64,000 nt of DNA from Hydrogenophaga sp. PBL-H3 (GTDB taxonomy: Bacteria; Pseudomonadota; Gammaproteobacteria; Burkholderiales; Burkholderiaceae_C). The notes under the pieces were generated by a model. That model was not told the DNA's origin. It worked only from the letters and a program-made list of their open reading frames with translations, and ran no database searches. The stretch spans positions 806,001 to 870,000 of the forward strand of contig NZ_CP044972.1 in the NCBI RefSeq assembly GCF_010104355.1, in the 5' to 3' direction. Below, one piece after another: positions 1 to 9,167 of this stretch; the first letter of the stretch is position 1; each line of letters opens with the position of its first letter. Both the position numbers and the translations under genes were made by a program.

Positions 1-909
1 ACCATCGATTTCGGCGGTGTGCGGGGCAAGGGTCTGGTGACGCTGGCGCTGTTGCCCTTGCGCCTGCTGCGCGCCTTCTGGCAAGCCTTGCAGGTGGTGC
101 GCCGCGTCAAGCCCGACGTCGTGGTGGGCCTGGGCGGCTACATCAGTTTCCCCGGCGGGATGATGGGCGTGCTTGCCGGCAAGCCGCTGGTGCTGCACGA
201 ACAGAACTCGGTGGCCGGCATGGCCAACCGGGTGCTGGCCGGCGTGGCCGACCGGGTGTTCACCGCATTTCCCCATGTGTTCAAGAAGGCCCAGTGGGTG
301 GGCAACCCGTTGCGCGCGCCGTTCCTGCAACAGGCCGCACCCGCCGAGCGGTTTGCCGGGCGCAGCGGCCCGCTGCGCCTGCTGGTCGTGGGCGGCAGTC
401 TGGGTGCCAAGGCGCTCAACGACGTGGTGCCGCAGGCGCTCGCCCTGATTCCCGAGCAGCAACGCCCCACGGTGGTCCACCAGAGTGGCGAGAAGCAGAT
501 CGACGCCTTGCGCGCCAACTACATCGCCGCCGGCGTGCACGCCGACCTCACCCCCTTCATCGACGACACGGCCCAGGCCTTCGCCGATGCCGACCTCATC
601 GTTTGCCGCAGCGGCGCCAGCACCGTGACCGAGATCGCCGCCGTGGGCGCGGCCGCGCTGTTCGTGCCGTTCCCCTCGGCGGTGGACGACCACCAGACCA
701 CCAACGCACGCTTCCTGGTGGACGCGGGCGCGGCCTGGCTGGTGCCACAAACCGAACTCAGCCCCCAGCAACTCGCGCTTCGCTTGCAGAGCTTGCAGCG
801 CGATCAGCTGGTGGCCATGGCCGAGAAGGCCAAACAGATGCAGAAAACAGAAGCCGTGGCGGCCGTGGTGTCCGCCTGCGAGCAACTCGCGAAAGTCCAG
901 ACAACATGA
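1..909 (+). CDS. murG: MurG, lipid II-forming GlcNAc transferase (5' truncated)
   Basis: This is UDP-GlcNAc:undecaprenyl-pyrophosphoryl-MurNAc-pentapeptide GlcNAc transferase, which makes lipid II on the inner face of the cytoplasmic membrane. The reading frame is open from base 1, and the 302 visible residues correspond to all but roughly the first 50 of a ~355-residue family member. The acceptor-side [13 protein letters not shown] segment, the glycine-rich [10 protein letters not shown] loop and the C-terminal donor-site RSGASTVTE motif are all visible. The GTG at base 19 is an internal codon, not the start. The stop overlaps the murC start by four bases (ATGA), so the two genes are translationally coupled within the dcw cluster. 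Confidence 0.97.
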   Translation, partial: TIDFGGVRGKGLVTLALLPLRLLRAFWQALQVVRRVKPDVVVGLGGYISFPGGMMGVLAGKPLVLHEQNSVAGMANRVLAGVADRVFTAFPHVFKKAQWVGNPLRAPFLQQAAPAERFAGRSGPLRLLVVGGSLGAKALNDVVPQALALIPEQQRPTVVHQSGEKQIDALRANYIAAGVHADLTPFIDDTAQAFADADLIVCRSGASTVTEIAAVGAAALFVPFPSAVDDHQTTNARFLVDAGAAWLVPQTELSPQQLALRLQSLQRDQLVAMAEKAKQMQKTEAVAAVVSACEQLAKVQTT

Positions 910-2315
910 AACACGCCATTCGCCACATCCATTTCGTGGGCATCGGCGGCGCCGGCATGAACGGCATCGCCGAGGTGCTGCTCAACCAGGGCTACCGCAT
1001 CTCCGGCAGCGACCTGGGCGAGAGCACGGTCACGCGTCGCCTCGTGGCGCTGGGCGCCCAGGTGTTCATCGGCCACGACGCCGCCCACATCGAAGGGGCC
1101 GATGCCATCGTCACGTCGACGGCGGTGAAGGAAGACAACCCCGAGGTGGTGGCCGCCCACGCCAGGCTGGTGCCGGTGGTGCCGCGCGCGGTGATGCTGG
1201 CCGAGCTGATGCGCATGAAGAAAGGCGTGGCGATTGCCGGCACGCACGGCAAGACCACCACCACCAGTCTGGTGGCCAGCGTGCTGGCCGCCGCCCAGCT
1301 GGACCCCACCTACGTGATCGGGGGTCGCCTCAACAGCGCTGGTGTGAACGCCGCGCTCGGCTCGGGCGAGTACATCGTGGTCGAGGCCGACGAGTCGGAC
1401 GCCTCGTTTCTGAACCTGCTGCCCGTGCTCTCGGTCGTGACCAACATCGACGCCGACCACATGGACACCTACGGCCACGACTTCGGCAAGCTCAAGGCCG
1501 CCTTTGTCGAGTTCCTGCACAAGATGCCGTTCTACGGCGCGGCCGTGGTCTGCGTGGACGACGCCGCGATCCGCGAGATCCTGCCGCTGATCGCGCGGCC
1601 CATCACCAGCTATGGTTTTTCGGAAGACGCGCAGGTGCGCGCCATCAACGTGCGCGCGGTCGGCACGCAAATGCACTTCACCGTGCAGCGGCGCAACGGC
1701 GTGGAGCTGCCCGACCTCGACGTGGTGCTCAACCTGCCGGGCGACCACAACGTGCTCAATGCCTTGGCCGCCATCGGCATCGCGGTGGAGCTCGGTGTGG
1801 ACGACGCGGCCGTGGTGCGGGCCCTGGCCGATTTCAAGGGCGTGGGCCGGCGCTTCCAGCGCTACGGCGAAGCCGCGCTGCCCCACGGCGGTACCTGCAC
1901 CGTGGTGGACGACTACGGCCACCACCCGGTGGAAATGGCGGCCACGCTGGCGGCTGCGCGCGGTGCCTATCCCGGTCGCCGCCTGGTGCTGGCGTTCCAG
2001 CCGCACCGCTATTCCCGCACGCGTGACTGCTTCGAGGACTTCGTGAAAGTGATCAACCACGCCGACGCCGTGCTGCTGGCCGAGGTCTATTCCGCTGGCG
2101 AGAGCCCCATCGTGGCGGCCGACGGCCGCTCACTGGCGCGTGCGCTGCGCGTGGCCGGCAAGCTGGAGCCGGTCTTCGTGGACGACATCAACGCCATGCC
2201 CCAGGCCGTGCTGGACAACGCGCGGGACGGCGACGTGGTCCTGTGCATGGGCGCGGGCACCGTGGGTGCGGTGGCAGGTCGCGTGATGGAACTGTCGCAG
2301 GGAGCCGCTGCATGA
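906..2315 (+). CDS. murC: MurC, UDP-N-acetylmuramate--L-alanine ligase
   Basis: MurC adds L-alanine to UDP-MurNAc using ATP, the first step of peptidoglycan stem-peptide synthesis in the cytoplasm. The 469-residue product has the normal length. It opens with the UDP-binding [16 protein letters not shown] loop, carries the ATP-binding [12 protein letters not shown] loop near residue 110 and the [11 protein letters not shown] segment, and has the ligase-family DDYGHHPVE motif around residue 335. The ATG at 906 overlaps the murG stop. The ddl start in turn overlaps its own stop (ATGA), which fits one polycistronic message. Confidence 0.98.
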   Translation: MKHAIRHIHFVGIGGAGMNGIAEVLLNQGYRISGSDLGESTVTRRLVALGAQVFIGHDAAHIEGADAIVTSTAVKEDNPEVVAAHARLVPVVPRAVMLAELMRMKKGVAIAGTHGKTTTTSLVASVLAAAQLDPTYVIGGRLNSAGVNAALGSGEYIVVEADESDASFLNLLPVLSVVTNIDADHMDTYGHDFGKLKAAFVEFLHKMPFYGAAVVCVDDAAIREILPLIARPITSYGFSEDAQVRAINVRAVGTQMHFTVQRRNGVELPDLDVVLNLPGDHNVLNALAAIGIAVELGVDDAAVVRALADFKGVGRRFQRYGEAALPHGGTCTVVDDYGHHPVEMAATLAAARGAYPGRRLVLAFQPHRYSRTRDCFEDFVKVINHADAVLLAEVYSAGESPIVAADGRSLARALRVAGKLEPVFVDDINAMPQAVLDNARDGDVVLCMGAGTVGAVAGRVMELSQGAAA

Positions 2316-3277
2316 ACACAAAGGACAACGCAGTGATCGATCCGAAGGCGCTGGGCAAGGTGGCGGTCTTGATGGGCGGGCGTTCGGCCGAGCGCGAGGT
2401 CTCGCTGATGTCGGGCACCGGCGTATTGGCCGCGCTGAAGTCCAAGGGCGTCGATGCCCACGCCTTCGACCCGGCCGAGCGCGGCCTGGACGAACTCAAA
2501 CGCGAAGGCTTCACCCGCTGCTTCATCGCGCTGCACGGCCGCTTCGGTGAAGACGGCACGGTGCAGGGCGCGCTGGAGTTGCTGGGCATCCCCTACACCG
2601 GCCCCGGTGTAATGGCATCAAGCGTGGCGATGGACAAGCTCATGACCAAGCGCATCTGGCTGGCCGAGGGCCTGGCCACACCAGCCTGGCGCCAGGTGCA
2701 CAGCGCCGAGCAGACCGTGGCCGCTTACCGCGCCCTGGGCTCGCCCATGATCGTCAAGCCCGTGCGCGAGGGCTCCACCATCGGCCTGACCAAGGTCACC
2801 ACCGAGGCGCAGTGCGCAGCCGCCTACGAGCTGGCCGCCAAGCAGGACCCGCTGGTCATGTGTGAGCAGTTCATCTCGGGCGATGAAGTCACTTGCCCAG
2901 TGCTTGGCACAGGGGCGGGCGCCCGCGCGCTGCCCGTGATCCGCATCGTCGCGCCCGACGGCAACTACGACTACCAGAACAAATACTTCACCGACGACAC
3001 CAAGTACCTCGTGCCCTGCGGCTTGCCCGACGGCGAAGAGGCGGTGATCCAGGCGCTGGTGCTCAAAGCCTTCCGTACGCTGGACTGCCGTGGCTGGGCG
3101 CGCGCCGACGTGATGATCGACGCGGCCACGCGCACGCCGTACCTGCTGGAGATCAACACCTCGCCCGGCATGACTGGCCACTCGCTGGTGCCGATGTCGG
3201 CCCGCGCGACCGGCCTGTCGTATGAAGACCTGTGCGTGGCTGTGCTCGCCACCGCCGCGCTGGACAACCCGGCCTGA
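2312..3277 (+). CDS. ddl: D-alanine--D-alanine ligase
   Basis: This ATP-grasp ligase makes the D-Ala-D-Ala dipeptide used by MurF. The 321-residue protein has the family length. It shows the N-terminal [19 protein letters not shown] signature, the [14 protein letters not shown] substrate segment, the [14 protein letters not shown]-grasp strand and a C-terminal [16 protein letters not shown] metal-binding motif. The ATG at 2312 was chosen because it overlaps the murC stop. It leaves a short nonconserved leader of about 18 residues before the conserved core. The position between murC and ftsQ is the usual dcw arrangement and suggests the DdlB type. Confidence 0.97.
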   Translation: MNTKDNAVIDPKALGKVAVLMGGRSAEREVSLMSGTGVLAALKSKGVDAHAFDPAERGLDELKREGFTRCFIALHGRFGEDGTVQGALELLGIPYTGPGVMASSVAMDKLMTKRIWLAEGLATPAWRQVHSAEQTVAAYRALGSPMIVKPVREGSTIGLTKVTTEAQCAAAYELAAKQDPLVMCEQFISGDEVTCPVLGTGAGARALPVIRIVAPDGNYDYQNKYFTDDTKYLVPCGLPDGEEAVIQALVLKAFRTLDCRGWARADVMIDAATRTPYLLEINTSPGMTGHSLVPMSARATGLSYEDLCVAVLATAALDNPA

Positions 3278-3292
3278 TCACCGCACCACCCC

Positions 3293-4087
3293 ATGGCCAC
3301 CACCCCCATACCCCTGGACGTCAAGCTCATGACCGCGCTCACGCACGCGCTGGTCGTGCTGTTTGCCGTGCTGTGCCTGGGCGCGCTGGGTACCTGGCTG
3401 GTGCGCCACCCGGTGTGGACGGTGAAAGCCATCACCGTGCAGGGCGATGTGGTGCACCAGAACGCGGTGAGCTTTCGCGCCCAGCTGGCCACGCAGATGA
3501 AGACCCGGCTCTCAAGCAGCTTCCTCACGGTCGACCTGCAGCAGGTGCGCGAGCTGTTCGAGGCCGTGCCGTGGGTGCGGCAGGCCGTGGTGCAACGCGA
3601 GTTTCCCAACCGCTTGCGCGTGACCTTGCGCGAGCACCAGGCCGTGGCCTGGTGGGGCGAGTCGGGTTCTGGCCGCTTGGTGAACGAACTCGGCGAGGTC
3701 TTTGAAGCCAGCCCCGACGACAGCGACAACCTGCCCGAACTCGCTGGACCACTCCAGCAGTCGGCCCAGGTGTGGGCGCTGTACCAGCGCCTGCAAGCCG
3801 AACTCGCGCCGCTCAACCTCGGCCTGGAGCGGCTCGAACTCACCGAGCGCGGCAGCTGGCGCGCCCAGCTGGACAACGGCGCGCAGGTCGAGCTCGGCCG
3901 GGGCACTCCCGACGAGCTGCTGGCGCGCACGCACCGTCTCAAGGCCACGCTGTCCCAGCTCACCGAGCGTTACGCCGGTGCGCTGCAGTCGATCGATCTG
4001 CGCTACCCCAATGGTTACGCCCTGCGCCTGCGCGGCGTGACCACCGTCAACGACATCGCTCCCACCGCAACGCAACCCACACGGTAA
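3293..4087 (+). CDS. ftsQ: FtsQ, divisome protein
   Basis: FtsQ is a bitopic inner-membrane protein that links early and late divisome components through FtsB and FtsL. The 264-residue product has a short cytoplasmic N-terminus and one transmembrane helix at about residues 15-37. A periplasmic POTRA domain follows (VKAITVQGDVVHQNA), then the beta domain that recruits partners. Sequence conservation is low, as is normal for FtsQ. The call therefore leans on topology, the POTRA signature and the position between ddl and ftsA, 15 bases after ddl. Confidence 0.95.
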   Translation: MATTPIPLDVKLMTALTHALVVLFAVLCLGALGTWLVRHPVWTVKAITVQGDVVHQNAVSFRAQLATQMKTRLSSSFLTVDLQQVRELFEAVPWVRQAVVQREFPNRLRVTLREHQAVAWWGESGSGRLVNELGEVFEASPDDSDNLPELAGPLQQSAQVWALYQRLQAELAPLNLGLERLELTERGSWRAQLDNGAQVELGRGTPDELLARTHRLKATLSQLTERYAGALQSIDLRYPNGYALRLRGVTTVNDIAPTATQPTR

Positions 4088-4100
4088 TCAAGAAGCAATC

Positions 4101-5330
4101 ATGGCCAAGGAATACAAGGATTTGGTGGTCGGACTCGACATAGGCACCGCCAAGATCATGGTGGTGGTCGCCGAGGTCCAGCCCAACGGCGAACTCAAGC
4201 TCGCGGGCCTGGGTGTGGCCGCCAGCCATGGCCTCAAGCGCGGCGTGGTGGTCAATATCGACGCCACCGTGCAGAGCATCCAGCAGGCTCTCAAGGAGGC
4301 CGAGCTGATGGCCGACTGCCGCATCGCCCGCGTCTACACCGGCATCACCGGCAGCCACATCCGGGGCATCAACTCCAGCGGCATGGTCGCCATCAAGGAC
4401 CGCGAAGTCACCGCCACCGACGTGGCGCGCGTGATCGAGACCGCCAAGGCTATCAACATCTCGACCGACCAGCGCCTGCTGCTGGTGGAGCCACAAGAGT
4501 TCGTGATCGACGGCCAGGAAGTGAAAGAGCCGATCGGCATGAGCGGTATCCGCCTGGAGGCCAAGGTGCACATCGTCACCGGTGCGCAGAGCGCGGCGGA
4601 AAACATCATCAAGTGCGTGCGTCGCTGCGGGCTGGAGGTGGACCAGCTCATGCTCAACCCACTGGCCAGCAGCCAGGCGGTGCTGACCGACGACGAAAAA
4701 GAACTCGGCGTGGCGCTGGTCGACATCGGCGCCGGCACCACCGACGTGGCGATCTTCTCGGGCGGCGCGATCCGCCACACCGCGGTGATCCCGATCGCTG
4801 GCGACCTCATCACCAGCGACATCGCCATGGCGCTGCGCACGCCCACGAAAGACGCCGAAGACATCAAGGTGGAGAGCGGGTGTGCGAAGCAGCTGCTGGC
4901 CGACCCAGACACACAGGTCGAGGTACCCGGCCTGGGTGATCGCGCGCCGCGCATGCTGAGCCGCCAGGCGCTCGCTGGTGTGATCGAGCCGCGTGTGGAA
5001 GAAATTTTTTCGCTGGTGCAGCAGGTGCTGCGCGATTCGGGCCACGAGGAAATGCTGTCCTCGGGCATCGTGCTCACGGGCGGCAGCGCGGTCATGCCCG
5101 GCATGGTTGAGCTTGGTGAAGACATCTTTCTCAAACCCGTGCGCCGTGGCATCCCGAACTACGCCAGCGCACTGTCGGACATGGTGGCGCAGACGCGTGC
5201 GGCCACGGTGATGGGCCTGCTCGAAGAGGCGCGCCTGGCGCGCGTTCGCGGGCACAAGGTGTCGCAAAAAGCGGGTTCCGTGCAGGGTGCACTGGAACGC
5301 ATGAAAAACTGGTTTGTGGGGACGTTCTGA
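4101..5330 (+). CDS. ftsA: FtsA, actin-like membrane tether for FtsZ
   Basis: FtsA is an actin-fold ATPase that anchors FtsZ polymers to the membrane and starts divisome assembly. The 409-residue protein carries the phosphate-1 loop VVGLDIGTAKIMVVV near the N-terminus, the phosphate-2 motif VDIGAGTTDVAIFSGG and the adenosine motif VLTGGSAVMPGM. A C-terminal amphipathic segment (LERMKNWFVGTF) matches the membrane-targeting helix. It follows ftsQ by 13 bases. A 156-base gap then separates it from ftsZ, long enough to hold an extra ftsZ promoter, although none was clear by eye. Confidence 0.98.
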   Translation: MAKEYKDLVVGLDIGTAKIMVVVAEVQPNGELKLAGLGVAASHGLKRGVVVNIDATVQSIQQALKEAELMADCRIARVYTGITGSHIRGINSSGMVAIKDREVTATDVARVIETAKAINISTDQRLLLVEPQEFVIDGQEVKEPIGMSGIRLEAKVHIVTGAQSAAENIIKCVRRCGLEVDQLMLNPLASSQAVLTDDEKELGVALVDIGAGTTDVAIFSGGAIRHTAVIPIAGDLITSDIAMALRTPTKDAEDIKVESGCAKQLLADPDTQVEVPGLGDRAPRMLSRQALAGVIEPRVEEIFSLVQQVLRDSGHEEMLSSGIVLTGGSAVMPGMVELGEDIFLKPVRRGIPNYASALSDMVAQTRAATVMGLLEEARLARVRGHKVSQKAGSVQGALERMKNWFVGTF

Positions 5331-5486
5331 TGAAACACATGATCACACCCGCACCGCGAAGCCACCTGCGCACCCGATGCATGGAATGCACCGGACCGCC
5401 TGGCTGAGCCCCGACCCGAACCCGAATCCAAAGCGTATTTTTTTTGAATCACAAGCGCCCTTTCATGGGCACACAAGGAGCACCCA

Positions 5487-6695
5487 ATGAGCATCGAAAT
5501 GATTGAAGTCGAAGAATTCAACCTCGGCACCCAGATCAAGGTCATCGGCGTCGGCGGTGGCGGCGGCAACGCGGTCGAGCACATGATCGCGCGCAGCGTG
5601 CAGGGCGTGGAATTCATCTGCGCCAACACCGATGCGCAATCGCTCCAGCGCAGCGCCGCGCACAAGACCATCCAGCTCGGCACCACGGGTCTGGGCGCCG
5701 GCAGCAAGCCCGACAAGGGCCGCGACGCCGCTGAAGTGGCGGTGGAGTCGATCCGTGAAGCCATTGCCGGCGCGCACATGCTCTTCATCACGGCCGGCAT
5801 GGGCGGCGGCACCGGCACCGGCGCTGCACCCGTGATCGCCCGCGTGGCCAAGGAAATGGGCATCCTCACCGTGGGTGTGGTCACCAAGCCGTTCGACTGG
5901 GAAGGCGGTCGCCGCATGACCAACGCCGACCACGGCCTGGCCGAACTCGAAGCCAATGTGGACTCGCTGATCGTGGTGCTCAACGAGAAGCTGCTTGAGG
6001 TGCTGGGCGACGACGTGACGCAGGACGAGGCCTTTGCCCACGCCAACGACGTGCTGAAAAACGCCGTGGGTGGCATTGCCGAGATCATCAACGAGTACGG
6101 CAACGTGAACGTCGACTTTGAAGACGTGCGCACGGTGATGGGTGAGCCCGGCAAGGCCATGATGGGCACGGCCGTGGCCGCTGGCCCCGACCGCGCGCGC
6201 ATCGCTGCCGAGCAGGCCGTGGCCTGCCCGCTGCTGGAAGGCATCGACCTCTCGGGCGCCAAGGGCGTGCTGGTGCTGGTCACGGCGGCCAAGGGTTCGC
6301 TCAAGCTGTCGGAGTCCAAGCTGGCGATGAACACGATCCGTGCTTACGCGTCTTCCGAGGCGCACGTGATCTACGGTGCGGCTTACGACGACAGCCTGGG
6401 CGACGAGATGCGTGTGACCGTGGTGGCCACGGGTCTGTCGCGCCAGGGTGTGCGCCGCACGGCGCCTCCGCTGCAGGTGCTGCGCACCGGCACCGACAAC
6501 GTGCCGTTCAATGTGCCGACGGTGAGCACCGCCGTGGGTGGTCCGGGCGCGACCCAGCCGGATTACAACTCCATGGCCGTGCCCAGTGTGTGGCGCACCA
6601 ACCGCACCCAGGCTGCGGCCAAGGTGGACGCGTTGGCGTCGGGTGGCATGGACGATTTCGAAATCCCTGCTTTCTTGCGCAAACAGGCGGATTGA
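5487..6695 (+). CDS. ftsZ: FtsZ, tubulin-like cell-division GTPase
   Basis: FtsZ polymerises into the Z ring at midcell. The 402-residue protein shows the N-terminal IKVIGVGGGGGNAVEHM nucleotide-binding segment, the tubulin signature GGGTGTGAAPVIA at about residue 107, a variable linker, and the conserved C-terminal peptide DDFEIPAFLRKQ that binds FtsA. A good ribosome-binding site (AAGGAG) sits just before the ATG. The stop codon lies a few bases before an interspersed repeat that fills the gap to lpxC. Confidence 0.99.
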   Translation: MSIEMIEVEEFNLGTQIKVIGVGGGGGNAVEHMIARSVQGVEFICANTDAQSLQRSAAHKTIQLGTTGLGAGSKPDKGRDAAEVAVESIREAIAGAHMLFITAGMGGGTGTGAAPVIARVAKEMGILTVGVVTKPFDWEGGRRMTNADHGLAELEANVDSLIVVLNEKLLEVLGDDVTQDEAFAHANDVLKNAVGGIAEIINEYGNVNVDFEDVRTVMGEPGKAMMGTAVAAGPDRARIAAEQAVACPLLEGIDLSGAKGVLVLVTAAKGSLKLSESKLAMNTIRAYASSEAHVIYGAAYDDSLGDEMRVTVVATGLSRQGVRRTAPPLQVLRTGTDNVPFNVPTVSTAVGGPGATQPDYNSMAVPSVWRTNRTQAAAKVDALASGGMDDFEIPAFLRKQAD

Positions 6696-6698
6696 CAA

Positions 6699-6906
6699 GC
6701 TCCCCCCTGCGCGGCTGCGCCGCTTCCCCCCGGAGGGGGGACGGAACCTGCGGTCTGGCAAAGCCAGTCCCGCGGCTCCTCTGGTGTGAAGTCACCTGCT
6801 CCGGCGGGCGTGTCTCGTTCCAGAGATGCCGTAGAACCGGCTTTGCCGGGCCACAGGCATCGTCCCCCCTCTGGGGGGAAGCGCCGTCAGGCGCGCAGGG
6901 GGGAAC
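6699..6906. repeat. Inverted pair of ~77-base GC-rich interspersed repeats
   Basis: Two copies of the same element face each other: 6699-6775, and 6829-6906 on the opposite strand. Read in one orientation, both run from a CCCCCCTGCGCG block through a CTTCCCCCC-GGGGGG hairpin to a GGCAAAGCC hairpin. The second half also resembles 39428-39507, and a more diverged copy lies at 27971-28055. The pair fills the 223-base ftsZ-lpxC gap. It could fold into a large RNA structure between the two genes. The function is unknown. Confidence 0.85.
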
Positions 6907-6918
6907 TAAAATGCCTTC

Positions 6919-7842
6919 ATGCTCGCGCAACGCACCCTCAAATCCCTGACCAAAGCGGTGGGCGTTGGCCTGCACAGCGGTCAGCGCGTGGAGCTCACCC
7001 TGCGCCCCGCCGCGCCCGACACCGGCATCGTGTTCCGCCGCGTCGATCTGCCCGAACCGGTGGAGATTGTGGTCAACGCCACCGCCGTGACCGACACGCG
7101 CCTGGCTTCCACCATCTCCAACGGGAATGTGAAGGTGCACACCATCGAGCACCTCATGAGCGCTTGCGCCGGCCTGGGGCTGGACAACCTGTACGTGGAC
7201 ATCACGGCCGAAGAAGTGCCCATCCTCGATGGCTCCTCGGCCTCGTTCGTCTACCTGCTGCAAAGCGCCGGCATCGTGATGCAGAAGGCGCCCAAGCGCT
7301 TCATCCGCGTCACCAAACCCGTGGAGGTGCGCGAAGGCGAAGGCAAGAACGTCAAGTGGGCGCGGCTCGATCCGTTCCATGGCTACAAGCTCGCCTTCGA
7401 AATCGAGTTTGACCACCCGGCGGTGAACTCCACCGGCCAGCGCGTGGAGTTCGACTTCGGCAGCGGCCAGTACGCGCGCGAGATCGCTCGCGCCCGCACT
7501 TTCGGTTTCACCAAGGACGTGGAAGCCATGCGCTCGCACGGCCTCGCTCTGGGTGGCGGGCTCGACAACGCCATCGTGATGGACGACGTGAAGGTGCTCA
7601 ACGCCGACGGCTTGCGCTACCAGGACGAGTTCGTCAAGCACAAGATCCTGGACGCCATGGGCGACCTCTACATCGTGGGCAAGCCGCTGCTGGCGGCCTA
7701 CAGCGCGTTTCGCAGCGGCCACGCCATGAACAACCAGTTGCTGCGCGCCCTGCTGGCGCGCACCGACGCCTGGGAACTCGTGAGCTTCGAGCAGGAGCGC
7801 GAAGCGCCGCAGGGCTTCGCGCAACTGGCACCGGCCTGGTAA
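6919..7842 (+). CDS. lpxC: LpxC, UDP-3-O-acyl-GlcNAc deacetylase
   Basis: LpxC is the zinc deacetylase that commits UDP-3-O-acyl-GlcNAc to lipid A synthesis. The 307-residue protein is family length. It shows the zinc motif [14 protein letters not shown], the [12 protein letters not shown] segment, the [12 protein letters not shown] motif carrying another zinc ligand, and the catalytic histidine in [13 protein letters not shown]. The chosen ATG gives the usual [15 protein letters not shown] opening. An ATG eight bases upstream is out of frame. It ends the dcw block and is separated from ftsZ by the inverted repeat pair. Confidence 0.98.
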   Translation: MLAQRTLKSLTKAVGVGLHSGQRVELTLRPAAPDTGIVFRRVDLPEPVEIVVNATAVTDTRLASTISNGNVKVHTIEHLMSACAGLGLDNLYVDITAEEVPILDGSSASFVYLLQSAGIVMQKAPKRFIRVTKPVEVREGEGKNVKWARLDPFHGYKLAFEIEFDHPAVNSTGQRVEFDFGSGQYAREIARARTFGFTKDVEAMRSHGLALGGGLDNAIVMDDVKVLNADGLRYQDEFVKHKILDAMGDLYIVGKPLLAAYSAFRSGHAMNNQLLRALLARTDAWELVSFEQEREAPQGFAQLAPAW

Positions 7843-7849
7843 TTCCGGC

Positions 7850-8026
7850 ATGTTGCTGTTTCGCTGGACCGTGCTGCTGCTGCTGATCGCCGCCGGCGTC
7901 TGCTTTGCGTTTTACGTGGGCACCGGACAGGCCCGTTTCCGCGCCTGGGGCGTGATCATCCTCAAGTGGACGGTGATCGCTGCGCTGGGCTTCTTTGCAG
8001 TGCTGGTGCTGGAGCGATTGTTGTGA
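7850..8026 (+). CDS. Small two-helix membrane protein, first gene of the 7850-11594 operon
   Basis: This 58-residue open frame starts seven bases after the lpxC stop. It encodes two hydrophobic helices: about residues 2-22 (LLFRWTVLLLLIAAGVCFAF) and residues 36-56 near the C-terminus. They are joined by a short polar loop with two arginines (QARFRAWG). No family was recognised. Its stop overlaps the GTG start of the receiver-domain gene by four bases (GTGA), which argues that it is translated and coupled to that operon. It may be an inner-membrane accessory of the polysaccharide genes downstream. That role is inference from position only. Confidence 0.65.
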   Translation: MLLFRWTVLLLLIAAGVCFAFYVGTGQARFRAWGVIILKWTVIAALGFFAVLVLERLL

Positions 8027-8412
8027 GTGAGCCTTTGAAACCCGTGGCCCTGGTGGTGGAAGACGACGAGCACATCGCCCACCTGCTGCGCTTCATGCTG
8101 GAGCGTGAAAAGTACACCGTGCACCTGGCCCGCGACGGCCGCGAGGGTCAGGCCTTCATCCAGTCGCAGCCGGTGCCCACCATTGTGCTGTTCGACGTGA
8201 TGCTGCCGTTTGTGGATGGTTTCGAGCTGGTGCGGCTGGCGCGAGCCCAGCCCGGGTGGGACACCGTGCCGGTGGTGATGCTCACGGCCAAGACGCAGGA
8301 GCGCGACATCGTGCGTGCGCTGGACGCCGGTGCGACCGACTACATCCTCAAGCCCTTCCAGCCCAACGAGTTGCTGGCCCGCCTGCGGCGCTTCACCCGG
8401 GCACGGCCATGA
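8023..8412 (+). CDS. Stand-alone response regulator receiver domain
   Basis: This is a single receiver domain of 129 residues with no output domain, as in CheY/DivK-type regulators. The acidic pocket (VEDDEH, E13-D15), phosphoacceptor Asp58 (IVLFDVMLP), Thr88 (MLTAK) and Lys110 (YILKPF) are all present, so it should be phosphorylated normally. The GTG at 8023 overlaps the preceding stop and gives a start five residues before the conserved fold. The next gene starts on its stop (ATGA). The nearest candidate kinase is encoded convergently at 11599-13848, but the pairing is inferred. Confidence 0.93.
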   Translation: MSEPLKPVALVVEDDEHIAHLLRFMLEREKYTVHLARDGREGQAFIQSQPVPTIVLFDVMLPFVDGFELVRLARAQPGWDTVPVVMLTAKTQERDIVRALDAGATDYILKPFQPNELLARLRRFTRARP

Positions 8413-9167
8413 GCCCACGTATCTTCTCCACCCTCATCTGCGTCGCTGCCACCGCTCTGCCCGCTGCGGCGCAGGCCGACGGCGGACAGCGCCTGATCCT
8501 GAGCACCGAGCTCAGCGACCTGGACCGGGGCAACCGCGACTGGAGCGAGGTGTCCTTGCGCTATGTGCGTCTGGGTGCACCGCGCCAGAGCACCGAACTG
8601 GCCGTGACCGGCACCTCGCGCTTCGGCTTGAAGGACTCGCAGATCGACGTGGCCCACACCACGCCGCTGTCGCCCTCGCTGGTGGCTTCGGTGCAGGCCA
8701 GCCACAGTCCCACCGCCCGTGTGCTGCCCGGCTACAGCGTGGGCGCCAGCCTGCAATACGAGTTCGCACCCGCTTGGCTGGTGCATGGCGGATTTCGGCA
8801 CACCCACTACGACAGCACCGATGTCAACCGCCTGAGCTTCATGCTGGAGCGCTACATCGGCAACTTCAGCGCCTCGGTGGCGTGGTCACCGGTGCGCGCA
8901 CTGGGCACGCGCAGCGATCTGGTCGAGCTGCGCGGCACCTGGTACCACAGCGAGGGCGGATCGATTGGCCTGATCGCCAGCCGCGGCGACGAGGCCACCC
9001 AATTGGGTGGCGGCGTGATCGCGCTGGCCGACGTGCGTTCGCTGGCGCTGGTGGGGCGCCACCGGCTGGGGCCGGACTACGGCCTGAACTATGCGCTGAG
9101 CCGCACGCGCCAGGGCAGCTTCTACACGCGCACGGGTCTCAGCCTCGGTGTTCAGCGAGACTTCTGA
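8409..9167 (+). CDS. YaiO-family outer-membrane beta-barrel protein
   Basis: The 252-residue product has a signal peptide of about 22 residues ending near AAQA. Alternating polar/aromatic strands follow, and the protein ends in phenylalanine (GVQRDF), the usual terminal signature of outer-membrane barrels. The pattern matches the YaiO family. In E. coli, yaiO lies beside the glycosyltransferase gene yaiP. Here too a glycosyltransferase gene lies two genes downstream. A role in exporting or modifying a surface polysaccharide is inferred. The ATG overlaps the receiver stop, and the 3' end overlaps the next gene by 20 bases. Confidence 0.8.
   Translation: MSPRIFSTLICVAATALPAAAQADGGQRLILSTELSDLDRGNRDWSEVSLRYVRLGAPRQSTELAVTGTSRFGLKDSQIDVAHTTPLSPSLVASVQASHSPTARVLPGYSVGASLQYEFAPAWLVHGGFRHTHYDSTDVNRLSFMLERYIGNFSASVAWSPVRALGTRSDLVELRGTWYHSEGGSIGLIASRGDEATQLGGGVIALADVRSLALVGRHRLGPDYGLNYALSRTRQGSFYTRTGLSLGVQRDF

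Noticed and set aside
804..2060. Long minus-strand open frame opposite murC (418 codons)
   Set aside because: It is antisense to a fully conserved MurC, is rich in His, Gly and Arg as expected for a shadow frame in GC-rich DNA, and has no recognisable motif.
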